DNA from: Plantago major | Lineage: Eukaryota; Streptophyta; Magnoliopsida; Lamiales; Plantaginaceae | Assembly (NCBI GenBank): GCA_026545765.1 | Contig: CM048839.1 | Location: 22,816,566-22,880,565 of the forward strand | Direction: 5' to 3' | Length of the DNA stretch: 64,000 nucleotides | Part shown: piece by piece, positions 9,898 through 20,683 of the stretch | How the letters are laid out: every line of letters starts with the position of its first letter | Numbering within the stretch: position 1 is the first letter of the stretch | Program-made: the position numbers and the translations under genes | Notes under the pieces: model-generated | The model's input: only the letters and a program-made list of their open reading frames with translations | Told to the model about the DNA's origin: nothing | The model's database searches: none

Positions 9898-12631
9898 TCC
9901 AACCTGAAGTTGGAAGAAGTATATATATGTGATATTATAATTTCTAGTGATGCAAGAAATCAATTGCGGTAATTATTTGAAAATTGAGCATTTTGTCTCA
10001 AAAGAGATACATATAATGTATCAAGTTTTGATGTATGAGCATTAAGCGTTGGAACTAGCTAAGAATTCCAACTGATAAGACTTGACATCTAAAACGAATA
10101 ACAAATACCATTCGATTTTTCTAAAAAGAAGAGTGAAAGTCAATCAATTTTTGCACGTTATATGGTTTATGTTGAATACTCTTGAAAGTAAAATTGTATA
10201 TGTCCAACAAACATATGAGAAGCTTGTCATATCTCGTGAGTAGTAGATAATTGAAATGATCTCCCAGCCTGAAGTTGGTAAATATAAAATTGCAAAGTTG
10301 ATTACCCAACATGTAGTTGGAATAGGACAACATATTGGTGCTATAAGCATTCAAGTGGATTATAAACATGGACTTTGTTTACCTGATTGCTCATAAGTCT
10401 GATGGTATTTTATCTACGTGTCTATTCATGTATCCTTACAGATACATTTACAAGTAATTACTCATTACTTATCCAACATGATGTTGGTAGTATTAATCTT
10501 ATAACTTGTCCAAGTGTTGGAATCATATGTGTGTACTTAAAGTCATTACCCTAAAAGCACAATTTCTTATAATTGCTCCCGAAGTAGCAATTGTGTGCAT
10601 ACTAAATAGTATGGATCTTGAAGACCACTATAAATTTGAAATGTATGTGGTAAAGATCTACCCCTAGCTCACAAGAACAATGTTTGGTCTTATTACTCAT
10701 GACAAGTATACATATTATATGCAATATGTTTAACAACCATATTATAATGCATATTTACAAGCTAAATTTGTCCACCATAAGAGCACATGTTAGACTCATT
10801 GAATGAGTACTTATAAGTCTTGCCAAATAGAAAAAGTTTTGTGTCTTTATGTCACATCATTTTGGCCAGTTTAATTTGCAAATACTTTTGTATACATGTC
10901 AAAAGTTATAATATAGACGTATATTGACATATGCAAATTGATGTGACAAATTAGGCCATCCGGTTATAACATAACCGTAGCTGTGAAACCTGAAGTTTCC
11001 ATATAAATTATGTGCTTAAAGCTATCTCGTGTTATAATTATTATTATGGCAAGACATAACTTGAGATTAAGCGTGGGAAATGGAGATCTTGAAATGAGCA
11101 AAAGTCACACTTTTAAAGCTGACAATGAATGAAATATAAGTGGTCAAAAATCCAGAAATATGATCTCCAATTTGAGGGCAAATTTATTTTCAGCACAAGA
11201 AAATCCAACTGTGCTAATATATTGACTCCCTATCATATTGTTTTTCGCAGAGAACTAACGCTTGAAGCATACAAAAGTTGTATGCATACATCAATTTCTA
11301 AGCTGGACATTATATTATCATGAGCCATAGTTTTCCCAGCTTAGGGGACGAAGAACATGAATAAGTTGGTAAAACAAATTCGTTGAGCGAATTGATCCCA
11401 TTATTTGAAAAAGTTCAAACTTAAACTAAATATTCAGCTTCATGTTACTTTATCAAGATATGTTCAAACATGAAATTGTATTATTTGAATGTTAACCCGT
11501 TATGACCCTATTTTGAGGCATACAGAGTTACATATCGATTATAGAATGACATGTGTTGGACATTGAGATATCTTGCCTTTTTGTACTAATGATTCATTCA
11601 CCTCACTGAAATACGGTTCCAATGCTAAGTACAATACAAGAAAATGGCAAGATAAAACAGTTGGTACTCCTGAAAAGTAATGTATGCCATAAAAGGCATA
11701 GATATCTGAACTATAATAGATGGACTATATGAAATGAAATGGTAACTCCAAAAATATTCAGATATCAATTATCAGTATTGACTTGAAAAATCTAAGAAAG
11801 AGATTTGATACCGGTATATACTTGGAACCGAAATATTTTATAAGCATATGCAAAATCGATGGACAAAAATAATTTGACATGTAAATGGGGATCTTACACG
11901 TGAATCCATTCGATGACATCATGATGATGATAAAAATGAGCTCATGGACCTGTAGTCCGATTGATTAACGAATTCGAAATACGTACAGTACCGTTGCATT
12001 ATCGAGTCAAATTTCATGTGCATTTAGATACTAAGTAATGCATCCTAATGTGTTTATTCTTACATAGCTTACATTATTTAATTTTTTCGAGTATCCTTAT
12101 GTATCGTGTTGCATACTCACATGTTTATTCTTATATTGTGAATGTTATCACTCATACACAACCTTCAGGTTGTGCACATGAAAGTGACTAGCTTGACTTA
12201 CAAGTCATATGGGTTGAGAAAGTTTAATGAGAGGAGTTATCATCTCCAACAGTCAGTCCCAGAAGGAGACTAAAAGTATCATGTTAACAAACATGGATTG
12301 AATGAGGAAAGTCTTGAAGAACTATTTTCTTTTTATCTCTAGACTCATTCTATAATCAACTTCACGTCGACGACATGAAAATGTATATTAATTACATTGA
12401 ACAAGTGAAGTATAAGATAAGATTCTCATGATTTGTAAAGAGTAGTATTTGTTATATCAATGATAGCTCAACTTGAAGTTTGAGCATATACAATGATTAC
12501 TATTGTTAACAATATTGAGATTGACATGGCCCAGAAGTACCTCAATCATTTGTCAACTAAGAATACAAATTCTTAAAAGTCGAGTTAACAAGAAGTTTAC
12601 AATCCTTTACTATACCTCCTGAAGAAGGTAT
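9898..12631 (+). repeat. Hairpin-rich interior, right part
   Basis: Continuation of the same pattern: TCCAAC/GTTGGA (9898-9914, loop CTGAA), ATATGA/TCATAT (10213-10232), CCAAC/GTTGG (10306-10320 and 10473-10487), ATGTATC/GATACAT (10428-10447), AAGTAAT/ATTACTT (10452-10470), AATTGCT/AGCAATT (10571-10592, loop CCCGAAGT), CATACT/AGTATG (10598-10613), ACATATT/AATATGT (10710-10729), ACTCAT/ATGAGT (10794-10808), CGGTTAT/ATAACCG (10961-10977), GAAAC/GTTTC (10985-10999, loop CTGAA), TATGCC/GGCATA (11683-11700), CACAAC/GTTGTG (12157-12174, loop CTTCAG), GCTCAA/TTGAGC (12466-12485, loop CTTGAAGT) and ATACCT/AGGTAT (12612-12631, loop CCTGAAGA). Confidence 0.7.
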
Positions 12632-12792
12632 GTATCTTGTTATGTAAAGGGAGATAATGACTGAAAAGCCATGAGTGCTTTTGCGCATTCCAGGATCAAT
12701 TGTTGCACTCTTTTTCCCTTGCTAGGTTTTTACCCCATCGGATTTTTCCTAATGAGGTTTTTAACGAGGCACATTATCAAGTCAATGGACAT

Positions 12793-12803
12793 TCAAGGGG
12801 GAG
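12793..12803 (+). promoter_or_regulatory. Polypurine tract
   Basis: AAGGGGGAG lies immediately before the right LTR, the expected place for plus-strand priming during reverse transcription. It follows a GGTTTTTAACGAGGC motif (12757-12772) of a kind I associate with copia 3' ends. Confidence 0.75.
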
Positions 12804-13111
12804 TGTTATGTAATAATATAATGAATGTCCATTAACCTCCTCCACTCCTCCATGAATCCTTTTTGTAACTCTTGTAAGTTACAACAGCAATAAATCACCC
12901 CCACTAATGTGTATACATTCTGATGAGATTAAATCTCCTCCTACTTGTAGCCTATAAATAGTGGCTCATAATGTATGTTGTAGATACACTTGTATCACTT
13001 GATAATAGAATGCAATGTTCTTCTACTCTACTCTCTTCATTCTTATTGTTCTTCTTTCCTATCATAGTAGCTCTATAATTTCTAACAAGAATAGCTCTAT
13101 ACTTTCTAACA
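12804..13111 (+). repeat. Right LTR of the 5963-13111 element
   Basis: 308 bp, TG...CA ends, near-identical to the left LTR and followed by the TATTT target-site copy. Confidence 0.92.
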
Positions 13112-14318
13112 TATTTTAATATCTCCAAAACGTTATTGATCAACATCACAAATCATAACCTCAAACACATACCGCACGATGAATTAGATTATACATTAGC
13201 ACATTGTTCTAAGGGACATGAAATAATCTAACTTGCTAAGACTGTAATATCTGACAAACTAGATCAACAAAAGAAAAATCTAAATCAACACAATTCTTTG
13301 AACAAAATAACTAAACGACAATCGGAAAACAAGTAGAACTCTCCCAACCTTGTAAAATTGCCCAATGAACCGCGGCTCGTATGGCATAAGCTTCCACATT
13401 TTGTGGAGCCAAAGGTTGATGAAACACTGCGACCGTGTTTAGCAAAACTAGCCGATAATCCCGCAGGTAACCGTTGGACAATTGATAAATTAGTTGATTT
13501 TTATAAAAGTGTTTAAATAAATTAGTTAGCTATTTGTTAAATATAATTGATAATCTAGCTTATTTTTTATAAGGTTCATGTTCAAGCTAGTATACACGGC
13601 ATACATTCAGATCCATTTTATGGTCCATGAAATTCATTTTGGACTGGTAAACACCCGTAATACATGCATCACATAAGGATTGTTCCTCCTAGTTAGATGG
13701 GAGGTCTCCCCGCGCTTTTCTCACTCCCCTGTCTGTCACTGATTTTGAGACGAGAGAACAATTCAATAATGGATATGTTCATTAATTTGGTGGATTCCCC
13801 TAATTTATGACCCGAAAATTTTCATCTAAGTCACAGTCCAAATTAAACGGGCTGTGGCCCAATAACGATTTCTCTCATTTGAACCCATGTGTGGAATTCA
13901 GTGCATGAATCCAATGTAGTACCATGGGCCACTTTTCCTCCTTTCACGAAGACTTAGTATTACGAGTCCAATCTCAAGTTGGGCTCAAGAAGTGTTCAAA
14001 CTGGTGTTTTACATGATGGTTTGTCAATTAATTGGTTCCAAGTATAAACTATATGAAAAGATTGTGTACTAGCTCGTAAGTGTTTATTGTTTATGAGCGT
14101 TTATTAGATGCTAGGACGTAAGTAATGGTACACTCTCTCACATAGTAGCATATAAATCATATATATGGGTCCCATACATTCTATTAAAAAAGTACTGTAA
14201 CTATAAGTAAAGAATTTTAGGTGAAGAAACGGTATAACTGAATTGTGCAATCGGGTTAATTACTTGGTTTTATAACGTTAGGTAATAGTGGACTGAAACT
14301 AACTTGGGTAGTTGGGCT
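13112..14318. other. Intergenic, with a MITE remnant at about 13432-13600
   Basis: The part from GTTTAGCAAAACTAGCCGATAA to GTTCAAGCTAG matches the left portion of the complete MITE at 35747-36028, so it is a truncated relative. The rest shows no ORF or repeat I can support. Confidence 0.6.
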
Positions 14319-17300
14319 CACTACAACAAAACAGGCTTTTTACAACGGTTTATATCCGTCGCTAATCAATGGAAACCATCATAAATCACTTTGGCGACGG
14401 TTATTATCCGTCAGACAACCGTCGCTAAAAGAGGCATCGTTTTTATGTTTCTGCATAAAATTACCGTCGCTTAAGGTTTTTTGGGACGCTTGACAACCGT
14501 CGCCAAAAGTAATAGGAAATTAAAAAAAAATCAAAAAGCTACGAATCTAACCCTAAACCCTAACATTAGGCCATTAGGGTTTAGGGTTAGATTTGCAGAA
14601 TCACCAGGGTTTATAAATTTGATTTAAACCCTGATGTTTTTCAAATTTGCATAAACGGCCAGGGTTTATAAATATTCTCATATTAATCCTCCAAATTAAT
14701 AATAGCACAAAAATGGCCCATATAATTACATATTTCTACATAAAAAATTAGAAAATAAAGAACAATTCATATAAATCATCATAAAATCACATAAATACAC
14801 CATAAAATTACAGATCTCTATAGAAAAAATTCAAAAAACTAAAAAAGAATTATAAAAAAAATTATAATGCTATCAAAATACCCCATAAGCTTGCTGAATT
14901 CTAATAAAATTTCAACATTACAAGAAATATTGCCTTCAGAATCTAAACACACCAACATGATGAGAACAATAAATTTAATAATCCATCTGTTTTCATCCAA
15001 TTCAACAATGTTAAAAGAGAGATGATATACTCGTGTCGAGGCTAACATTTAAGCGACATGAAGGCAGATAATACCTGTTATATTCATCACAAAAAGTCAG
15101 TTTTTTATCAATCAGCATAAACATATAGGAGTATGCCATTTTTAATCTTTCATTTGTGAAAGAAAACATAGAAAAATCATTGTAATAAACATGATCAGGC
15201 AGTTTTACAACAATAATTAAAGCTAAGATTGTTACTGGATCAGACAACAAAGTGTTGTTACGAGACATCATGTTTTGTGATTACACAAGTTCAGTAACTA
15301 TGATCGTGATTACGATTCTATAAATTCCAGAGATTATACAAGTTCAAAAATCAGACAGCATGTTTTTGTGATCACAAATATGACTTGCCTGCCATTAGCA
15401 AAGTACTTATGACGTCTGAAGCTATAAAATCATGTTCATGCTAAAAGCGATACAAGCACTTCCCTTATTGTTGACATAAACACAGAAGTGCTTCAAAAAT
15501 TTTAGCATATGCTTTATTTTGGAATTTCGGAAATTTAAATACACAATTTTTCTAAAGGAAGAAAAGAAAATAGGATGCATAGATAATTCAACAATTAGCA
15601 TCTACACATTAATACATAATAACATGAGATGTACATATTTTCTGAAAACTTAATGAAAAATCACATAGGCATAAATCTTTAAGTTAATTTCACTAAAAAG
15701 AATATAAACGATAGGAACAAAAGAACGTGACAGCAGTGACCGAGAACTCTGACTAAATGTCTAAGCAAAAGACTGGATATTACCTCCATTTGGTGATGCA
15801 GAACTTGAGGCAAGTACTTCTGTTTTATTTTAGACACTTTACCAGGACTAGTGAGCCATCTCTTAGCCACTCTGTATATGGTTATCAAGAAATCAATACA
15901 TCAGTATATTAACAACTTCAAGTTCATACTTAGATCAGAACAGCAAGATCAAAAGGTAAGACTCGAGAGCAATCTACCTTGTAGACAAAGGCTTAACCAA
16001 GGACCAATTATAATTAACAACAATAGCAGAATGATCTTCATTGATAGATTAGCTTTATCAAGTGCCTCTTGCACTACCTGCAACCACAAAGCATTTAGAG
16101 AGTACATGATCAGTTGGAGAAGTGGAAAAAGATAATGGTCATGGCATGTACTAGCAATACAAGGATATTTCAAACTCAGAAAGAATCACGAAAATAAGGA
16201 AATTATATAATAAAACCAAGAAGTTGCACATATTTTCAACTGCAAAAACAGTTCGATTTGAGAATGAGTTTAAATTGAAACTGATCAAACTGTAAAATTG
16301 CACTCATATTTATCAGTTATGTTCAATAATTCGTCTTAGAAGAAAAACTAACAAGTTCGAAGTAGTTAATACTACTTAGTGCATCCAATGAAATTATTAA
16401 CAAGATAACCCATAAATGCATGAGTCTCTCACTTAGAGACAGACTAATAACAGTACATATACAAAAGACTACGTACCAGCAGCAAGCTGTATCCTTAGAA
16501 ACAACACAGGTAGCTCAGCTGGTTAACATCAGAGAATGGGGGAACTATACAAAACAAGTTTGTTACATGCACATCACTAATTATTAGAAAGAGAAAAGCC
16601 AGCAGTTGATGAAATGCGAGAGGCGGAAGTGAAGAGATAGTGACGAGCAGAGTAATACAAACCTGCACAAAACTTTGGATAGCGACAGGCGAAGCATCAC
16701 CAATACAGATCGAACACATGGCATCAATAGTGTCCTGCTGACCAAATACTAAAATCTCAGTTGATTATACTGATATACAATAAAGTTATTCATCACAAGT
16801 ACCATATAAAATGTTTTTGTACATCTTGCACCATGAGCTGAAAAAGAAAGAAAAGAAAAGTATCACAATAAAAGTTCAGAGAATCTGTTGAGGTGTGCGT
16901 ATTCAATTTATATTTAGCCTATCCTCTCAATGAAAAGAATCAATTCACTTGTCCAGCCAAAGGCCTACAGTTAGTAAGAGAAAAAAGACATATTTTCCAA
17001 CACTACGTAATAGAGCTTAAGGTGAGGTATCTCAAACTTATCTCACATGAAATCAACATAACTACTGATTGTATTACTCACTTCCTCAAGAACTGAAAAC
17101 CTGTTACAGAACATGAAAATATTCAGATTTTGAATGCAAGTTTGTTCTGTTAAATTGCCACATTTTTTCTTGATTTGGAAATAAATGTTATGCGGAACTT
17201 CTCGGAATGTACCCTACATTGATAAATCCTAGCTAAAGCAGCAATTACACGGATAATATAAGTTCAAATGTACTACTAACTTAGAATAAGTTTAAATCAT

Positions 17301-19094
17301 ACTTAAACAGAACAAGCAACATCATATTTACTAGCTCACCATGAGTAATTACTCCCTCCATTCAGCCTTGACACCTGCTAGAGATATAGAACAATTTCCC
17401 TTATTCACATGTGGTCCTGAAACAACAGAATTCACTAATAAACATATGATCCTCTGAAAGGCCCGATCCATCATATCTGAATCCCATATCTGCAAGTAAT
17501 AACTTCACTATTATTACTCAACTTCTAAGAGTATCATTAATGATGTTAAAGACACCTAAAAGCACCCAAGCCTCACATAATCTTTCATAAAATACGGTAC
17601 TTTGACATAACCTAGCGTACTATACTATGGTGGCAAGACAGAAAGAGACAGCTGAGAGACAAAATATGGGTTTAGAGAGCAATAAACAATAGAAGAGCTA
17701 TTACCAATACAATTTGACCCGTCTAACGCACAATATATCTACATCAATCCTGAGACTACAGATACTATACTAGTCAATATTGTGGGAGAAGCATACACAT
17801 TAATAGATGAATAGCTAAGACTACGGGGAGGAGCATACTAAATACTACTTCTACTACAGAGCAATCTACATGATAGGATAGAAAGTCATTTGAATCACTA
17901 GGAAATCACCATGCTTGTAATTCTGTGAATTCAAAACTAACCTGAGATATAAAATCCATATGCGCCATCACGGAAGTTGAAGTGACTGATCCAACTGAAT
18001 TGTTGCAGAGTCCTCCAAGAATGGAACGGCCAGCTGATATTATTCCACCCATGACGAAATAGTAAGTTATTAAAACAACGATAAATAACTTATGATCGCT
18101 AGATAGGTTCATATTTTACAAGTGCATTCGGAACGATAAAACACTCAACGTAGAATATTTTCATGAAAAAATTTAAGGTTGCTAGCATGAATTTTTTTAA
18201 GTTTGCTAGTATCAATTGCCTAAACTCTTTCCGTAAACTTAACAATAGGATGCTTCAATGAATAATAACTAAAGTGCTACTTACCACAGTAAATTAATAC
18301 AATCCGACTAGGAGAAATGTGACAAATCGCAATTTCACAAAATATCAAAGTACTAATTTCTAGCAAGAAATCCTTCATGGGCAAATCCTAAACCAGAAAC
18401 AGGTAATCTATCATACCAAAGCATCGCTATAACATTATGCTCAATATAACTTGTTATTCAGGAACCACAATTCTAAATTATCAAACAAATATTTACTGAA
18501 ATGAAAAAATGAACATATATCATAAACAAAGTTTCATCAAATCCTATATATCAACGAATCCGAACCCTAAGATGATAAAAAAATCCACACCCAATCAAAT
18601 CGGTAAACGCACAAACATCTTACCATCTCGTAAACTCAATTCCAGCTATTAACCAAACAAACAAAGTTAGTGATACAAAATTACTCACCAAAGCTATCAG
18701 ATCTTCAATTAATAGAACTCGCAAAAGTCGATCGGTAGGAGAAGTGGTGAAGGATGGATCGATCGGTAGGTGAACTGGTGAAGGATGGATCGATAGATAG
18801 CTGGTGGAGGAGGAGATCGATCGGTGGCTATAGCAATGGTTTTTTCCCCAATTCGTAACTTTAGTCCATTTCACTCCAAAAACAAAACACCAATATCTAA
18901 TTAAGCCAAATGGTTATAATTTGTAAATGTAAAACTAAGACACTGACAACGAATTGGATGGCTTCGTTGGGGACTATTTGCGACGGATGATAACCGTCGC
19001 TAAAAGCAAATAACCGTCGGTGCTGAGTGTATTTGCGACGATTAATATCCGTCGTAATTTTAATGCGTCACTAAAGGCCTTATTTGTTGTAGTG
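14319..19094. mobile_element. Complete CACTA element, 4.78 kb, carrying a non-transposase multi-exon gene
   Basis: The left end is CACTACAACAAA and the right end TTTGTTGTAGTG, a perfect 12-bp terminal inverted repeat. A 3-bp target-site duplication GCT flanks it (14316-14318 and 19095-19097). Subterminal motifs of the CCGTCGC class, such as GCGACGG/CCGTCGC, occur within about 150-200 bp of both ends. Inside there is no transposase or transposase-associated domain. Instead the minus strand holds an exon-intron structure (15784-18053). It is therefore a non-autonomous element that has picked up or evolved cargo. Confidence 0.93.
15784..18053 (-). CDS. Multi-exon open frame carried inside the CACTA element; function unknown
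   Basis: Four exons join in one open frame with GT-AG borders: 17942-18053 (from an ATG at 18053), 16663-16737 (25 codons), 15978-16077 (100 nt) and 15784-15869 (86 nt). The product starts MGGIISAGRSILGGL, contains a hydrophobic segment IILLLLLIIIGPWL that could span a membrane, and continues VAKRWLTSPGKVSKIKQKYL. Upstream non-coding exons seem likely: a GTGAGT donor follows a pyrimidine-rich leader with a 30-bp tandem repeat near 18680-18850, and a short exon lies at about 18625-18647. I do not recognise the family and did not find the 3' end. The maintained frame across three introns suggests recent capture of a host gene or real selection. The ATG is a choice; the first exon could extend upstream. 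Confidence 0.5.
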
Positions 19095-19572
19095 GCTGGA
19101 CTTGAGGCCGGGTTGCATAAGTTGGGCTTAAACAAGGGTTAAGGCCTGGGCCAATCTAATTCGTGGCGATTCACGTTCCAAAGAGAAGTGGACTGGGGTT
19201 TAGTGGGCTCCACCCCCAATAAATTTATGTATAATTTAAAATCCCGCCCCCTTAACATTAAAAATAATCTCATATATTATTGGAACCCCCTTAATGAAAC
19301 TTTAAATTCTAAGTTCGCCCCTAGCCTTGACTTCAAGGGTTCTAATTTGAATGTAATGTGACTATACTGTTTTTCTTCCTTTTTATTTTTTATTTTTGTT
19401 TATTTATATGTATTGTTTTCCTTTCTTAATTACACACAAATAAAAGAATTACATAACTGAAAGAGTGATAAATAAAAGGGAGAAAATCACGTCATGGGAC
19501 TCCAACCCTGCACCTTCTGAAAAAACATAAATAAAAAAGAGAAAACACGCAAAAGAGATCCAAACCTACACC
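19095..19572. other. Short spacer between the CACTA and hAT elements
   Basis: No ORF, RNA gene or repeat structure that I can support. Confidence 0.6.
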
Positions 19573-20683
19573 CAGGGCCGTCCTCGAGTTTTAGGGGCCC
19601 TGTGTGAAATTTCAGACGAGGCCCCAATCAAATAATAATATAATATTATTTTTATAGAAGTGCATAAAAAAATTCCGATACAAGTACTTAAAATACGTTT
19701 AAACAAATAATTACAACGGCTAAAAATCACTTGAAAAATGCAATTCTTCTAGAGATCCTTTTAGCAAAATAATTGATCAACTCTTCATAACTCACTTTCT
19801 TCGAGATATCCTTCTCAATTGCTATCGGATATAAATTTTAAAATTTTCTAAAGCACTGAAAAAGTTACACAACAATACCATTACCCAGCAACTCAAGAAA
19901 CATCAGCAATCAGGCCAACTAGCCAAGACAATAACTCATCAATTAAACATACTTAACTACTTAAGCCAGACGGTCCATGCCCTTTTTTAATACAAAGTAC
20001 AAACTACTGGCCTTATTGCCCTTATTAACAAATTAAGTAACTAAATTTAAGACAATTAGCTATTTAGCTGGATCTTCAAATTGAAATTGAAATTTTCCTA
20101 CCAGAATTCAGAGAATTAAAGAAAGATAAAAAAAAAAAAAAAAAAAAAAAAAAAAGAATTGAGAGCAGAGGCTGCCGTATGAGCTGTAGCAGTGCTGCAG
20201 TGGCTACTTGACGAAATTGCATACAACCTTTTTATTGTTTTCTTATCAAATCAATAAGCCAAACCAAATTGCTAATAGAATTGAAGTGGAATTGGGTTAA
20301 AATAGATTTGTATAATGATTAGGATGAAGGATAAACATGTTTATATATATAAAAATAGAACAATTGTAATAATGATCAACCGCCATTTTACTTCGAAATT
20401 TGAGGAATTGAATGGATGAACTAATGAATGTTGATAAAAATTAGGTTTGAAGAATAAGAAATCGAGAAAAGAGGAGTTGAAGAGACAAAGAGGCCGTCGA
20501 AATTGATTATGATTCCCCTTTTATGTAGGTGCTTAATTGAGTTATTCTCTTTGCATTTATTGGTAATTTTATTTTATTTTTAACAGGGTTTAATAGTTAG
20601 GCCCCTAAAATTGGACCTGGGACCCTAATAAAGGTGAGGCCCTGTGCGGTTAGACTTACCGCGTATGGGCTTAGCCGGACCTG
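19573..20683. mobile_element. Non-autonomous hAT element, 1.11 kb
   Basis: The left end starts CAGGGCCGTCCT. The right end, read on the other strand, starts CAGGTCCGGCTA. A perfect 8-bp target-site duplication CCTACACC flanks it (19565-19572 and 20684-20691). Eight-base duplications with CAGGG-type termini mark the hAT superfamily. The interior has no transposase ORF. It contains an uninterrupted run of 28 A (20128-20155). The subterminal parts also match each other, with GGGCCCTGTG near the left end and GGCCCTGTGCGG near the right. Confidence 0.9.

Larger units (their letters stand above)
5963..13111 (+). mobile_element. LTR retrotransposon (copia-like signals), non-coding, with nested solo LTR
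   Basis: Two near-identical LTRs (5963-6272, 310 bp; 12804-13111, 308 bp) begin TGTTATGTAATAAT and end in TTTCTAACA. They are flanked by a perfect 5-bp target-site duplication TATTT (5958-5962 and 13112-13116). A primer-binding-site-like sequence follows the left LTR and a purine tract precedes the right one. Excluding the nested solo LTR the interior is about 4.1 kb. It contains no ORF of useful length and no gag, protease, integrase or reverse transcriptase motif I can read, so the copy is non-autonomous or heavily decayed. LTR similarity and the intact TSD nevertheless indicate fairly recent insertion. Confidence 0.92.
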
